A stretch of DNA of 64,000 nucleotides from Yamagishiella unicocca (lineage: Eukaryota; Chlorophyta; Chlorophyceae; Chlamydomonadales; Volvocaceae): contig BDSL01000010.1 of the NCBI GenBank assembly GCA_003116995.1, positions 496,001 through 560,000 on the forward strand. The letters are read 5' to 3'. The position numbers and the translations under genes are program-made. The notes beneath the pieces are model-generated. The model saw only the letters and a list, made by a program, of their open reading frames with translations. It had not been told where the DNA came from and searched no databases. This document shows positions 33,629-44,000 of the stretch, piece by piece (position 1 is the first letter of the stretch; each line of letters begins with the position of its first letter).

Positions 33629-35131
33629 CCGCGCCGCCCTCCGTCGTCGCTGCCGCTGCTGTCGCTGCCGGCACCACCGGCACCAGCCCCACGCGCTGCC
33701 CGCTTGCTGCTACTACCCAACCCAGGTCCCCCGCCGGGGCTCTTGGTGGGGCTGCGGACCTCCCCCCAAGCGGCCCTGCCGACCTGTCCGTAGGGGTCCC
33801 CCGACGATGGCGCCGGGCTGCTGGAGCTGGGTCCGGGGCTGGGTCCGGGGCTGGGTCCGGGGCTGGGCCCGGGGCTAGCTCCGGCTCCGTGCACGTATGC
33901 CGCGTCCCAAGCCTCCCTGCTGGCCCAGGCCTGGCGCTGCTCGGGGGAGTCGCACTGAGAGTAGGCGTGGGAGCCGGCGAAACGGAAGGCCTGGGTCGGG
34001 CCGGGGTCCAGCGGCTGGGGAAAGTGCGGGAGGAGGGGAGGAAGAGGGGCGGGTTTGGGAGGAGCCCCGTGGGTCGGGTCACGTCACACATATATACACC
34101 AGCTACACTTCCCACGCCGAGTAACTGGTTCCTTTTTGCCACCCCCAACAGGCTCCATTTTGCCACCCCCCACAGGTTCGACGGCCAATTCCAAGGGCTC
34201 CCAACACACACACATACACAAATCCGCCCTCCACATACCCCGCGTACGAGCGCCTCGCAGTCCGCCGGGTACGACTCTGGTTCCGTACAGCGGTGCAGCA
34301 GCCACGCCATTGCCACGTCCAGGGGGGGCACCAGCAGCGGCTTCCGTACCGCCTGGGCTCGAGCCGCCAGGGGCAGCCAAAACACCTCGTACCGCAGCGC
34401 CGCCTGCGCCGCATAGTGTCCGTCGTACAATCCACCTGAAGTGCACGGAATGCCGTACATGAGGGCGTGCGTTGGGTCGATGGGCTTTAGGGTTTTACGG
34501 TAAGGAAGGAGAGGGGCTAGCTGGGGTGTTCGTGCCGCGCCATGGCGATGGGCTAGTTGGGGGGTGTAGGCGTAGGAAGCGGGGAGGGGGCATGTGTGTA
34601 CGAGTACGGCGGCCGTTTTCTACGTGCCTTTTAGGGCCACTAACCGAGGGTCAGTCGTTGGGCGGTGGAAGGTGGATGGAGCCCGTTGCAGGGGGGGCAT
34701 CGGTTGGGCGTTCGGGGAAAGGGTGGAGTGGCTGGACGGGGTGAGGTCCTGCAAGAAAACCCCGGACCTCTCTATCCCGCCTAACCGCACGCAAGCGGCA
34801 TGACGGTCAATGCACATATGGGGGCCCCGCAAAGTGTAGGAGCGCAAAGGGATCAGTGTCCAGGGAGGGTGTGCGAGGGCAGCGCGCGGTGCAGGGTGGC
34901 GGGCGGTGCCGCTCGGGCGGGAGGGCTGGCAGTTGGCGCGCGAGTCCCGCCGCGCAGCGCTGGCAGTGGAGTCTCACCACGCGGAAATGTGTCGGCTGCT
35001 TGGAGGAGGCGCACGAGCATGAGGGACCATGGCACCAGTTCCGCAGGCACGGAATCGAGCACGACCCACAACAGCTGCTGCACGCGCGTCGCCAGTGCCT
35101 CCACTGCTGATTGGTCATTGTCCAAAGTCAT
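28331..35131 (-). CDS. GRDP-like (DUF1399) protein with long low-complexity C-terminus, 1377 aa
   Basis: Seven exons on the minus strand: 35131-34978, 34435-34239, 34014-33263, 32655-32595, 32218-32053, 31740-31380 and 30773-28331. The GRDP/DUF1399 signature (an alpha-helical repeat seen in plant glycine-rich-domain proteins) appears twice: RYEVFWLPLAARAQ with PPLDVAMAWLLHR (about residues 70-100), and RYCRFLMLQ, MVPTTDIALMWVTHM, YRTTCRRLFGRV (about 369-410). The PLDV/TDIA-x-x-W-x-x-H motifs are diagnostic. Exon 3 adds a Gly/Ser/Pro-rich loop of about 130 residues. The last exon encodes more than 800 residues with RDRERERERP, poly-Ala, poly-Gly and Ser/Pro segments but few conserved blocks (KISPYMTPHTTVTVRSR). 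The molecular role is unknown; Arabidopsis GRDPs affect stress and auxin responses. A longer N-terminus from an upstream in-frame start is possible. Confidence 0.85.
31050..31364. repeat. 14-bp minisatellite, about 22 units
   Basis: Near-perfect CCCTCCCAACTCCA units in GRDP-like intron 6 (30774-31379). Apparent proteins on both strands here (GGWSWEGGVGRVEL or NSTLPTPPSQLHPP repeats) are translations of the array. Confidence 0.95.
32484..32572 (+). repeat. Tandem pair containing a Y-family end
   Basis: Two units of about 43 bp, each with CCGTTTCCTGTGTCATGTAA then CCGGGTCTTCTC, in GRDP-like intron 4. Confidence 0.7.
32808..32897. repeat. 27-bp tandem repeat, 3.3 units
   Basis: Units of CACTGCAGGTGAGGGCCCCA plus GAGCTGC in GRDP-like intron 3. 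Confidence 0.85.
33075..33215 (+). repeat. Y-family dispersed repeat and fragment
   Basis: GATATCCGAAGGCTATGCAC, CAGCTACACTTCCCGTGTCG and AGTAACCGGTTCTTTTC form a full copy (33079-33150). A second end (GTTACCGGTTCTTTATC) follows near 33190. GRDP-like intron 3. Confidence 0.65.
34086..34137 (+). repeat. Y-family dispersed repeat
   Basis: CACCAGCTACACTTCCCACG then CCGAGTAACTGGTTCCTTTT in GRDP-like intron 2. Confidence 0.6.
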
Positions 35132-37093
35132 TGATGTCGTCTGGGAAAGGCGCTTGGCCCGCCAAAAGTAACTTAGACCCAAGTCCGCAACTCCGCACCC
35201 ATAACCCCGGACAAACGTAAGACGCCTTTGACAACGTGTGTCGACATATAATAAACGATGTTCTGCACTCGAAGGCAAGCCATGTTGACTTTGACCTGCC
35301 GTTAGCCTAATTTGCAATGTAGTTGGGGCTTCCGGTTATTAAGAGCCAATCAAACACTTCATTTTTTGTTTGTGAAGATAGGTTTACGATAGGCACAGGT
35401 ATTCCATAGATGAGAGGCTGAGTCACGGCCAACACAGGCCCAGGCGCACAACAGGTGCTGTAAAAAACCATGTATCTGTTCTTCTTGTTAAAAGCAGCAA
35501 GGCGATTATCATATTCTGAGGCGCGGGTCCCGATGCGCGACGCACGTCCCGAAAGCACGTCGTATTGTCAACAGTGTCACTCCTTTAAACCTACGCTTTA
35601 TTTACGGCCGTACGGATACGAAGTCGCCATGAGCGGCGATAAGGGCAGGCGGGCCCTTGCAGGAAGGGGCCATCGGTGTGCGGGCGGGAACAAAGCGGTT
35701 TGGAAACCTGAAAGTCGCTTCCAGACATCTGCCGATAACATCAGACGTGAACAGTGACAAGTCCATTCGCCGATGTACCTGTGCGCTGTCCGTGCCTCTG
35801 CACTGCGGCGGTGATACTATCGGTACCGGTACTCGTCGGTACGAAGGGTCGCCACCGCCACCGGACCTTTATCACTTCACCAAGCATGCGGAACAAAGCC
35901 TCACGCACCATTTGAGCAGTATACTTCTCTTTGTATGGAATACCCCACCAGCGTGCGTAAGGGTGCGTACATGCGCGCACACAAGTTAGCACACTGCTGT
36001 GGCGGAAGTTTGGGACCTCGTAACTGCATACGTACACCGTGTGGCCAAAGGTTGCTAGAGGTCCGCGCTGAACAGAGGAAACAAAGGCCCCTGGCGCCCC
36101 TCTCCCCACACCAGTTTAGGGTAGAGTCTGCTTCGGCGGCCTTCCCGTTTCGGGCATGGTAGCTGCCCGCGGCCTGTGTCAGGTGCAGCTCGCTGCTGAC
36201 ACCACCACAGCTGCTGTAACCATCACACAGCTGCTGTAACCATCACACAGCTGCTGTAACCTTCACACAGCTGCTGTAACCTTCACACAGCCAAGGTTTT
36301 TAACAACATCCAACCAACAAACACACACACACTCTGATGAGGCGCTATCGCAGACGGGCAACCGACAACCTCCCATGTATGACTAATCCATTTCGTCCGA
36401 CTTCAGCACCTGTATCATCGAAGGGACCAGCGGGCCAGGCAGGACGGGGGCCCGGCAAGCTACCCTAAGGCGTCTGGGAGCAGGGGTGCCGCGTGCCAGC
36501 AGTGGAAGTCATCATTGGTGACGCCCGCTGTCACATTAGTAGCCGTCATTCAGCAGCATGTAGCGCATTGCAGCGGAATCTGTACAAGCACGTACAAGAT
36601 GTGCTCCGGGTGGGAATGTCCGCATAACCACATAGATAGCCGGGCGGGTTGGGGTATCGTCACCAGCAGCAGCAGGAGGGTTGGGCTCGCATTAGGTGTT
36701 CGTGCTGGCACTGGTCGTGGTGCTGGTACTGGTGATGGGTCCGCTGGGCGCTGTCAGCGCCCCAAAAACGGCGGCGGCAGCACCTGAGCAGGGCATGTAC
36801 GGGTTGTTCGTTTGGACGAGAGAGCCGAGACGAGCTCGGGATGTATGACGAGCGGCCGTACGTACTTCCCGGCCGTAATCCCCTATCAAATCGCCTCTCA
36901 AAGCGAACGTACGACAATACACATGGGGAAACCGTCACAGTTCGACGTGCGCTAGCCAGTGAAGTTTCCAGTAATCGAGAGGCCGTCGAGATGGCGACCC
37001 AAGAAGCTGTGGAGATGACTGCTGAAGTGCGGTAGCGTGTGTATCCACGCCGCCCAACTACCTAGCTTCCTATCAGTCCACCTAGCTAAATAT
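35132..37093. other. AT-richer interval with possible minus-strand exons
   Basis: Upstream region of the GRDP-like gene and 3' flank of ANKRD39. Two minus-strand stretches look exon-like. 35515-35307 has an acceptor CTCAG and encodes a hydrophobic ending with YMVFYSTCCAPGPVLAV and a stop. A segment ending at 35867 (AQMVREALFRMLGEVIK, donor AAG|GTCCGG) lies upstream. Their phases do not join directly, so no gene model is given. A 20-bp repeat with UGUAA lies at 36210-36289. Confidence 0.3.
36210..36289 (+). repeat. 20-bp tandem repeat carrying UGUAA, 4 units
   Basis: Units CTGCTGTAACCATCACACAG (two with CTT instead of CAT) place four TGTAA motifs in a row on the plus strand. Confidence 0.85.
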
Positions 37094-39777
37094 CTAGCTA
37101 CATTGGCTACCTGTGGCTCGCTGCCCCGGCCGCCGTCCGGCCTTATCCGCAGGCTCCGACGCCGCCGGGCAATGCGCCAGCAGCAGCCGACACACGTCCG
37201 CATGGCCCTGCGGCACCAGTTCCGAATTGCAAAAAGGAAAGCACCGCTACCTTAAAATGTCGCACTAACTGGACAACAGTAGGGCACCACCACAATGCAG
37301 TAGTGAAGCCATGTAGCATATAACACCGTATGAACGTGTTGTCGTGAAGATCTGTTTTGGGGTAGCTGACGGTGGAAGCAGTGCAAGATGCCGTATGTGC
37401 GCGGTTCGCGTCCATGGAAGTACTGGTATATCTGCGGAATCGTGCATCCCATCCCGGCCCTCAGAATCTGCCTCTCGCATCTCAACTTGTCGTAGGCTGA
37501 CGTTCGGACCTGAGACCTCGCGCCGTACTGCGACCATTGTCATGCTATCGACATCTCAACAGAGGCACGCGTCGTACAGAGGCACGTGTCATCCCACCTG
37601 GTGGGAGGGTGGGTGGGTGCCCGGCTGCCTCCTCGCTCGGCCCTGCAACGTGCCGAATCCGCTGCCCACACGGACCCTCTCGCACCTCAACAGCCACCGC
37701 GCCTTCCTAACCAGACACCGCGCGCAAGCGGCCGAAACAAGCACCGCCCAGAAGCCGGAGCTCACCGGCCAACCCCTTGCCTGCGGATCCCACCGGTCCC
37801 CGCCCCACCTGCGCCGCAGCTTTGTGCAGGGCCGTCTCCTGGTCGCAGTCGGCCGCACTCGGGTCGGCGCCCGCAGCCAAACTGTGCGGCCGAGGGAGGT
37901 GGGAGCGGTGGAGGGAAGAGGGAGGGAGGGAGGGAGGGAGGGAGGAGGAGGGAGGAAGAGGAGGAAATGAGTTTGGGGACTGACGGGTGCGGACGGGTAG
38001 TAGCAGCAGCGGAACTGCACAGCAGCAGCAGCAGGCAGGTAAGTCGTGGAGCGGAATGAACACAAGGGCCGGCGGCAGCTTGCCTGGGCGAATACACTAT
38101 CACTCGGTAATTACGGTACTAATATATTACGGTAACACTTATAATAACACCGTTTGGAAGAGGCATCGGTCCGGATTCCCCGGTCCGGACTCCCGGGTCG
38201 ACCTCGACCTCACTCACTCACAGGCGCTCTACCACCCTCGTGTGCCCTTGCATCGCCGCGCGGTGCAGCGGAGTGGCAGCCATGCCCCGGGTGCGGGTGT
38301 TCGGGTCGGCGCCTGGGCAGTATGAAGGGGGCGGGGGACAGGGGGGAAACCCGTGAAACCGAAACCGAACCGAAACCGAAGAGACGAGTTTGCGCACCGA
38401 GGCAGCGCTGCAAGCAGGAAAAGGTGGACGGGCCCGCACACCGCGGGGGGTGCGGGCTTGTTGGACAGTCGGCTTGTCGTTGCAGTACGGCGCAGTGCGA
38501 TGGACTCGTTTCGTGTACGGCACAGCGTGTGCCGGCCTTGCGCGATGAAGTTTATGTCGATGGGGGCCCGCCGCCGCCAGCAGCAGCAGCAGCCAGCATC
38601 GCGCCCGCTGTATGACGCCCCTGGCCACCCTCTATTGCTTCCCGGTCGCCACATGCCAGGCGCCAGCGGTCTTCACGTTACCCCCCGAACCGGGCAGTGC
38701 TGAGCAGACCGATACCTGATACGACTGCCTTAAATAGGGGTCTCACACCCATACTGTCCCCTCCTTCCCCTCTCCCGTCCGCCTTAGCCCCGCCCTCACA
38801 CCTCTACCCGCTCCTACTCACTCCCCTCCCCCAATCCGTACGAAACCCTGCTCGTTCAGTTTTTGTTGATCGTGTAATCCTCGTTGTACAAAACCTTTCC
38901 AGGACTTTCATCTAACCATGACTGTTAAGCTATTCCCCCCATCACTCCGCCCTCCCCTCCCCGTCTCCAACACTTCCACACCGCCAGCCAGCCCGGCAGC
39001 TAGTTCATTCCCCACCACTCATAGCCCAGCCCTCTGCCGCCGTTTCCCTTTCCCACCCTACCCCGACGCTCCTTTTCGCCTCTTCTCCGCTAACCCCACC
39101 GCCCCTTGCCTACGCACCGCTTCGCAGCAGCAGCTCCACCACCTCCAGATGCCCCCCGCGGGCCGCGTAGTGCAGCGGCGTGTAGCCGCCCCCTGAGCAG
39201 ACGGAGGCACGCAGAGGTCGGCCCCCAGGACAGAGCGCCAGAGGATTTGGGCTTTGTGTGAATGGCGGATCGACGGGGTCTCAGGTGTAGATGACGGAGG
39301 CGAAAAGGGGTTTGGTAATGATGGCAAGAAGTGAAACGTACGCCGCACAGGTGAACCTGGTGGCGTGGCGGTTGGTATGTTTCTGGTATGGTTGGGTTGG
39401 AGACCGCGCTTCCGGTTGGGTTGGAGACCGCGCTTCCGGTTGGGTTGGAGGCCGGTCGCGCCCCTCCGGCCTATGGGAAACCCACGACCAGCAAGCGCAT
39501 GCCGAACTACTTGCACCCCCTTGTGACAATTGATAGTACCACAGAACCTCGGTGTCCTCTGACCTGAGCCCCCATTGTCGCTGATGGCCAGTGGATTGCG
39601 TTTCAGTATCTTGCGCAACTTTACCACATCGCCGTCCTGCGCTGCGGCGCAGGCACTGCGCGAGAAGTCGAGCTCCTCAAGAGACTGCTCGGTGCCAGTG
39701 GGCTCCAAGGCGCAATTGCACGCGCCGGCCGGCCCATGCAGGCAGAATTCCGCCCAGGCGGGCCCCCGGCCGAGCAT
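37094..39777 (-). CDS. ANKRD39: Ankyrin-repeat protein, ANKRD39 orthologue, 188 aa
   Basis: Five exons on the minus strand: 39777-39564, 39192-39118, 38312-38222, 37881-37809 and 37207-37094, all in phase. After an Ala/Cys-rich start, EELDFSRSACAAAQDGDVVK matches the ANKRD39 N-cap. Ankyrin units follow: GYTPLHYAARGGHLEVVELL, then GADPNTRTRGMAATPLHRAA with MQGHTRVVERL, then GADPSAADCDQETALHKAAA with QGHADVCRLLLAHCP. The last intron falls inside the fourth repeat. The length is close to the human protein (183 aa). Ankyrin stacks mediate protein binding; ANKRD39 itself is poorly characterised, with no enzymatic motif. Intron 1 holds a 24-bp tandem repeat. Confidence 0.93.
39398..39458. repeat. 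24-bp tandem repeat in ANKRD39 intron 1
   Basis: About 2.6 units of GGTTGGGTTGGAGACCGCGC plus TTCC. Confidence 0.8.
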
Positions 39778-41048
39778 GCAATTATGAGTATGGATAAAGC
39801 CTAAGCCACTCCTTTGACCTGACTTGCTCCTCCTGACGTTTCAGCTCCCTCATCGGCAACCTTCACATACTGGTACTGGATTACTGGTTGCATTAATGAC
39901 TAATTTTAAGCCGCATAGGATGCCACGAGAGTGTTCCCAGTTTTTATTTTTGTACTATATTACCGATAAATGAGGATGACTTCGGCACTGGTGACGGCCT
40001 TGCAATTGGTGCGTTACGTCGTTACCAATGGCACCATCCAGCGGCGTATAGGGGGCGACTCGGAAGGTTTCGGACTCATAAAGTTATATAGGATTGCTTG
40101 AAGGTCAGGCTAAGGCGATGCCCCCTCGATCGCAGCCTCCCTTGGTCCAAGCCCAGCGAGCGAGCTGGCCGGGGCATCATCCCAGGTTTCTTCCTTCCCT
40201 CACCCTCTGCTCCCTCCTTCCCTACCCGCAACGACCATATACTTGCTGGGAAACTCCCTGGAAACCCCGCCTCGGCGGATGGATGGACACTCGGGATCCT
40301 AATTCCTAAACCCTGCGTCTGTCGTTGTCCCGGATCGATGCCCTTCGCGACCCCGTCATCATGCTTCACGTCGTTACAACTATACCGTGCCTCATCAATA
40401 TGCACAATTTTTAAAAATGCATCCGGCTAAAGGCAACGCAGGAGCGCGCCCGCATTCCCGCGCACGCCGCCTTCCGTGTCTCCTGGGTCATTGCGTACGT
40501 GACGCAATGAGGCGCTGCAACCTGGCCATGTCGGAAGGGAGCTTTCCAGCCCACTCCTTAACAGCCGCGATTGTTGCCATGACGGACAGTACCGCTACGG
40601 TAGTACTCAACGTGATGGACAGCGGAACTGCAACCAACACTTCTCACCACGCGCTGCAAAGCTGCACGCAGCTAGCCACCGCCTTCGCAGGGCCGCAAGG
40701 CACGGTGCAACCGACCGCTGCCGCCCCTCACCCAGCGCCCTAATCCCGTCGTCCCTCCCTCTCCTTCCTCCTTCCCCTCCTCCTCCTCGCCCCCCCAGCG
40801 CAGCCGGGGTCCCCGCCGCCGTGCTGAGGCCAATGCGGATGGAAACGCTCCGAAACCCACGAGGGCGCCCGCAGCAAACTCCTACACCTGCCCTGTCCCG
40901 TGGGCCGCTTGATGCGATGTCGGGTAGTCCCCTCTCCCCTCCCTGGAGCCTCCCTCCCTCCCTGCTCCCCGCCCCCCATCCGGCGAACCCCATCCGGCAC
41001 TCCGCACCGCACCCCCAGGCACCCCTTCCTCGATGAAGCCGTGCCCCC
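39778..41048. other. ANKRD39 promoter and SWI3 3' flank
   Basis: The part next to ANKRD39 (39790-40100) is AT-rich. The part next to SWI3 is probably its 3' UTR, ending near the minus-strand UGUAA at 40374-40378. Open frames on both strands lack support. Confidence 0.5.
40374..40378 (-). terminator. UGUAA poly(A) signal for SWI3
   Basis: TTACA on the plus strand, 671 bp past the SWI3 stop at 41049. Confidence 0.4.
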
Positions 41049-44000
41049 CTAGGTTCCCCCGTGGGGACCACCCCCCGGCATCCCGCCTCCCCCGGCGCCG
41101 CCTCCCGGCATTTGCTGCATCTGTTGCATCTGCTGCATGTGCAGCATTTGCGCTGCCACTTGCGCCGCCTGCTGCTGCTGCTGCTGTTGCGTCATGCCGC
41201 CCGCCGCGCCCGCGCCGCCCATGGCCGCCAGGGCCGCGGCCGCGGCCGGCTGCAGGCCCTGCAGCCCCTGCTGTTGCTGTTGCTGCAGCATGTGGAGCTG
41301 CGGCTGCTGCCCCCCGCCGCCTCCCAGCTGCAGCTGCTGCTGCGCCCTGCTGCGGCGGCCGTCCCGCAACTGCGAGCGCTGGTCGTCAAGGTTCCGTCGC
41401 GAGGTCTCCAGCTGGCCGCGCTCGCTGTCCAGGGCCTGTAGGAAGCGGTTGGGTTTGGGTCGGGGTTGGGCGGATACGGCGGTCGGGCGGATACGGCGGC
41501 TGGGCGGATACGGCGGTTGGGCGGATACGGCGGTTGGGCGGATACGGCGGCTGGGCGGATACGGCGGTTGGGCGGATACGGCGGTTGAGCGGATACGGCG
41601 GTTGGGCGGATACGGCGGTTGGGCGGATACGGCGGGAAAGACCAGTTTCGTGACAGGAAGCTAGTTAGGAAGCTGGGTGGGCGCTCTACAGCGCGGGCGC
41701 GGGCGTCGGCACCCGCTCGAACAAGCCTCCCCTCTCTGCCTGTCCGCCAGGTATCCGTGGCGACATCACGTGCCGGACACGTGCCCCGAGCACTCGCTTC
41801 CGAGCACTCGCTTCCGAGCACTCGCTTCCGAGCACTCGCTTCCGCGCACTCGCTTCCGAGCACTCGCTTCCGAGCACTCGCTTCCGAGCACTCGCTTCCG
41901 AGCACTCGCTTCCGAGCACTCGCTTCCGAGCACTCGCTTCCGAGCACTCGCTTCCGAGCACTCGCTTCCGAGCACTCGCTTCCGAGCACTCGCTTCCGAG
42001 CACTCGCTTCCGAGCACTCGCTTCCGAGCACTCGCTTCCGAGCACTCGCCTCGCCACGCAAGGGCCCCCCTCCTGACCTGCGCCGCTGCGTTTTTGGGCA
42101 CCCAGCCACCCACCTGCTCCACATCCTCCAGGTACTTGATCTTGAGCCCTAGCTTCTGAACCTGGACCTCCACAATCTGCGCCATGATCTCCAACATGTC
42201 GTTCTCTTGCTCGTCAGCCAGCAGCCGAGCGCGCGCTGCCGCCGCCGCCAGCCCCGCCGCCGCCGCCGCCTTGAGCCGCGGCGCCGACAGCGGCATCGCG
42301 GAGGGCTCGGGAGGCTGCGGCGGACCCACCGGCGCCAGGTCATCGGGCTTGGCGGCGGCGGCGGAGGGCAAATCGGCCTTGGCGGCGGCGGCGGCGTCAG
42401 TCGAGGCTGCGGCGTCGCTGGGACCGTCGACGGCCATGGGAGCAGCACCACCGGCCGCGCCGGCGGCTTCGCCGCCGGCAGCTGCCGCCGTCGCCGGTGC
42501 TGCGGCCGCCGGTGCTGCGGCCGCCGGTGTTGCGGCCGCTGGTGCTGCGGCCGCTGTTGCTGCGGCCGCCGGTGCTGCGGCCGTTGCCGCAGCAGCGTCC
42601 GCATGTGTGACGCCGTCAGTGGCAGCGGCGCCACACGCAGCTGCCGGTGCAGCGGTCGCCGCCGGCTGCCCGTCAGCCGCTGTCCCCTTGGCCTGCACCT
42701 GCTGTGCCGCGTTGGATGCCGCTCCTCGCCCGCCCGCCTGCTGCTGCTGCTGAGCGGTAGCGGCCGCTGCGTCCTCTTCCGACAGCACCTGGACCCGGGG
42801 GCGGCACGTTGACACAGCAAACAAACACACACAGGGTCGGCAACACGGGACCCCTGAAGTTTCGTCCGCCGATCCAAGGACGCCAGACCCATTACACAGG
42901 GGCGGCAGCTTAACACACGAACTGAAGCACGGATCGAAGCACGGACTGAAGCACGGACTGAAGCACGGACTGAAGCACGGACTGGGACGGGCAGGACGCA
43001 GAGGCCTGCATCGGCACCGCCCCGGCCGACTCTGGGAGTTGCGAGCCTACAGTTGTGTTTCGGAGCCCGGCGCCGCGCCCACCTCCAGCGCGCGTTGCGC
43101 CGCCGCCGCCGCGACCCGTGGGCCCAACAGCGACGACAGGAACGCCAGCTGCGCCATGACGGGGTTGGGGTGCTCCACGAAGGGCACCAGGTCCTCATCC
43201 AGGATGTTGTTGACCAGCGTCACGCCGTGCTGGGCCTGCTGCGCCGCCACCGCGGCCTGCCGGCTGGCCGCGGCCTGGCGTGCCGCCGCCGCGGCCTGCT
43301 GCGTCGCCTGCTGCTGCTGGCCCTGCTGCAGCCGGATGCCGCTGGTGGCGGGCGGCGCGGCGGGCACGGGCCCTGCTCGCGGCCCCGCCCCGGCCTCCAT
43401 GTCGTCTAGGAAGGCGTCCTCTATGGGCAGCTGCAGGAAGTGTAGGATGCAGGCGACCTGAGGGGGAGGGGTTATGAGAGAATCCGCGAATCCACGAACC
43501 GAGGGGGAGGGAGGGGAAGGGAGGGCGAGGGGCGGGTGGAGATGGGTGGAGACGGGTAAGGTGCAGGCGATGGGTGTGGGGCAATGTTAGGAGCAAGCGA
43601 ACCAGACGTGAGGCATTAGGCAGCCATGTTCACTTCAGATGTCTAGGACGAGTTTGGAAGCGCAGCGGGCAGCGAATGGGAGGGTAGGAGCAGAGGTACA
43701 TGGAGCTCGCGGGTTGATCCGTGAGTGAGGAAATACCGGTAACGTGTGTACATCGCACCCTCCCGCCCCGGCCCGATAGACATCTACCTTATTTGCTCCA
43801 CCCCTCCACCCCCCTCAGTGTTTTACCCCTCCCCCCCTCCCCCGCGCAAAACGCTCCGCCACAAAACCCCTGTCCACCCGCCCACTCTCTCGGGCCCCCC
43901 ACGGGCTTTCCCCATTGGCCCCCCACCTGGCTAGCATCCGCCCACCGTTCCCTACGTCGTGTAACCGGTCTTCTCCGCCACCCCACCCCACCCCACCTGG

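Noticed and set aside
41677..42159. Open frames with [14 protein letters not shown] or [13 protein letters not shown] repeats
   Set aside because: Minisatellite translation in the last SWI3 intron; the true exon ends at 42114.
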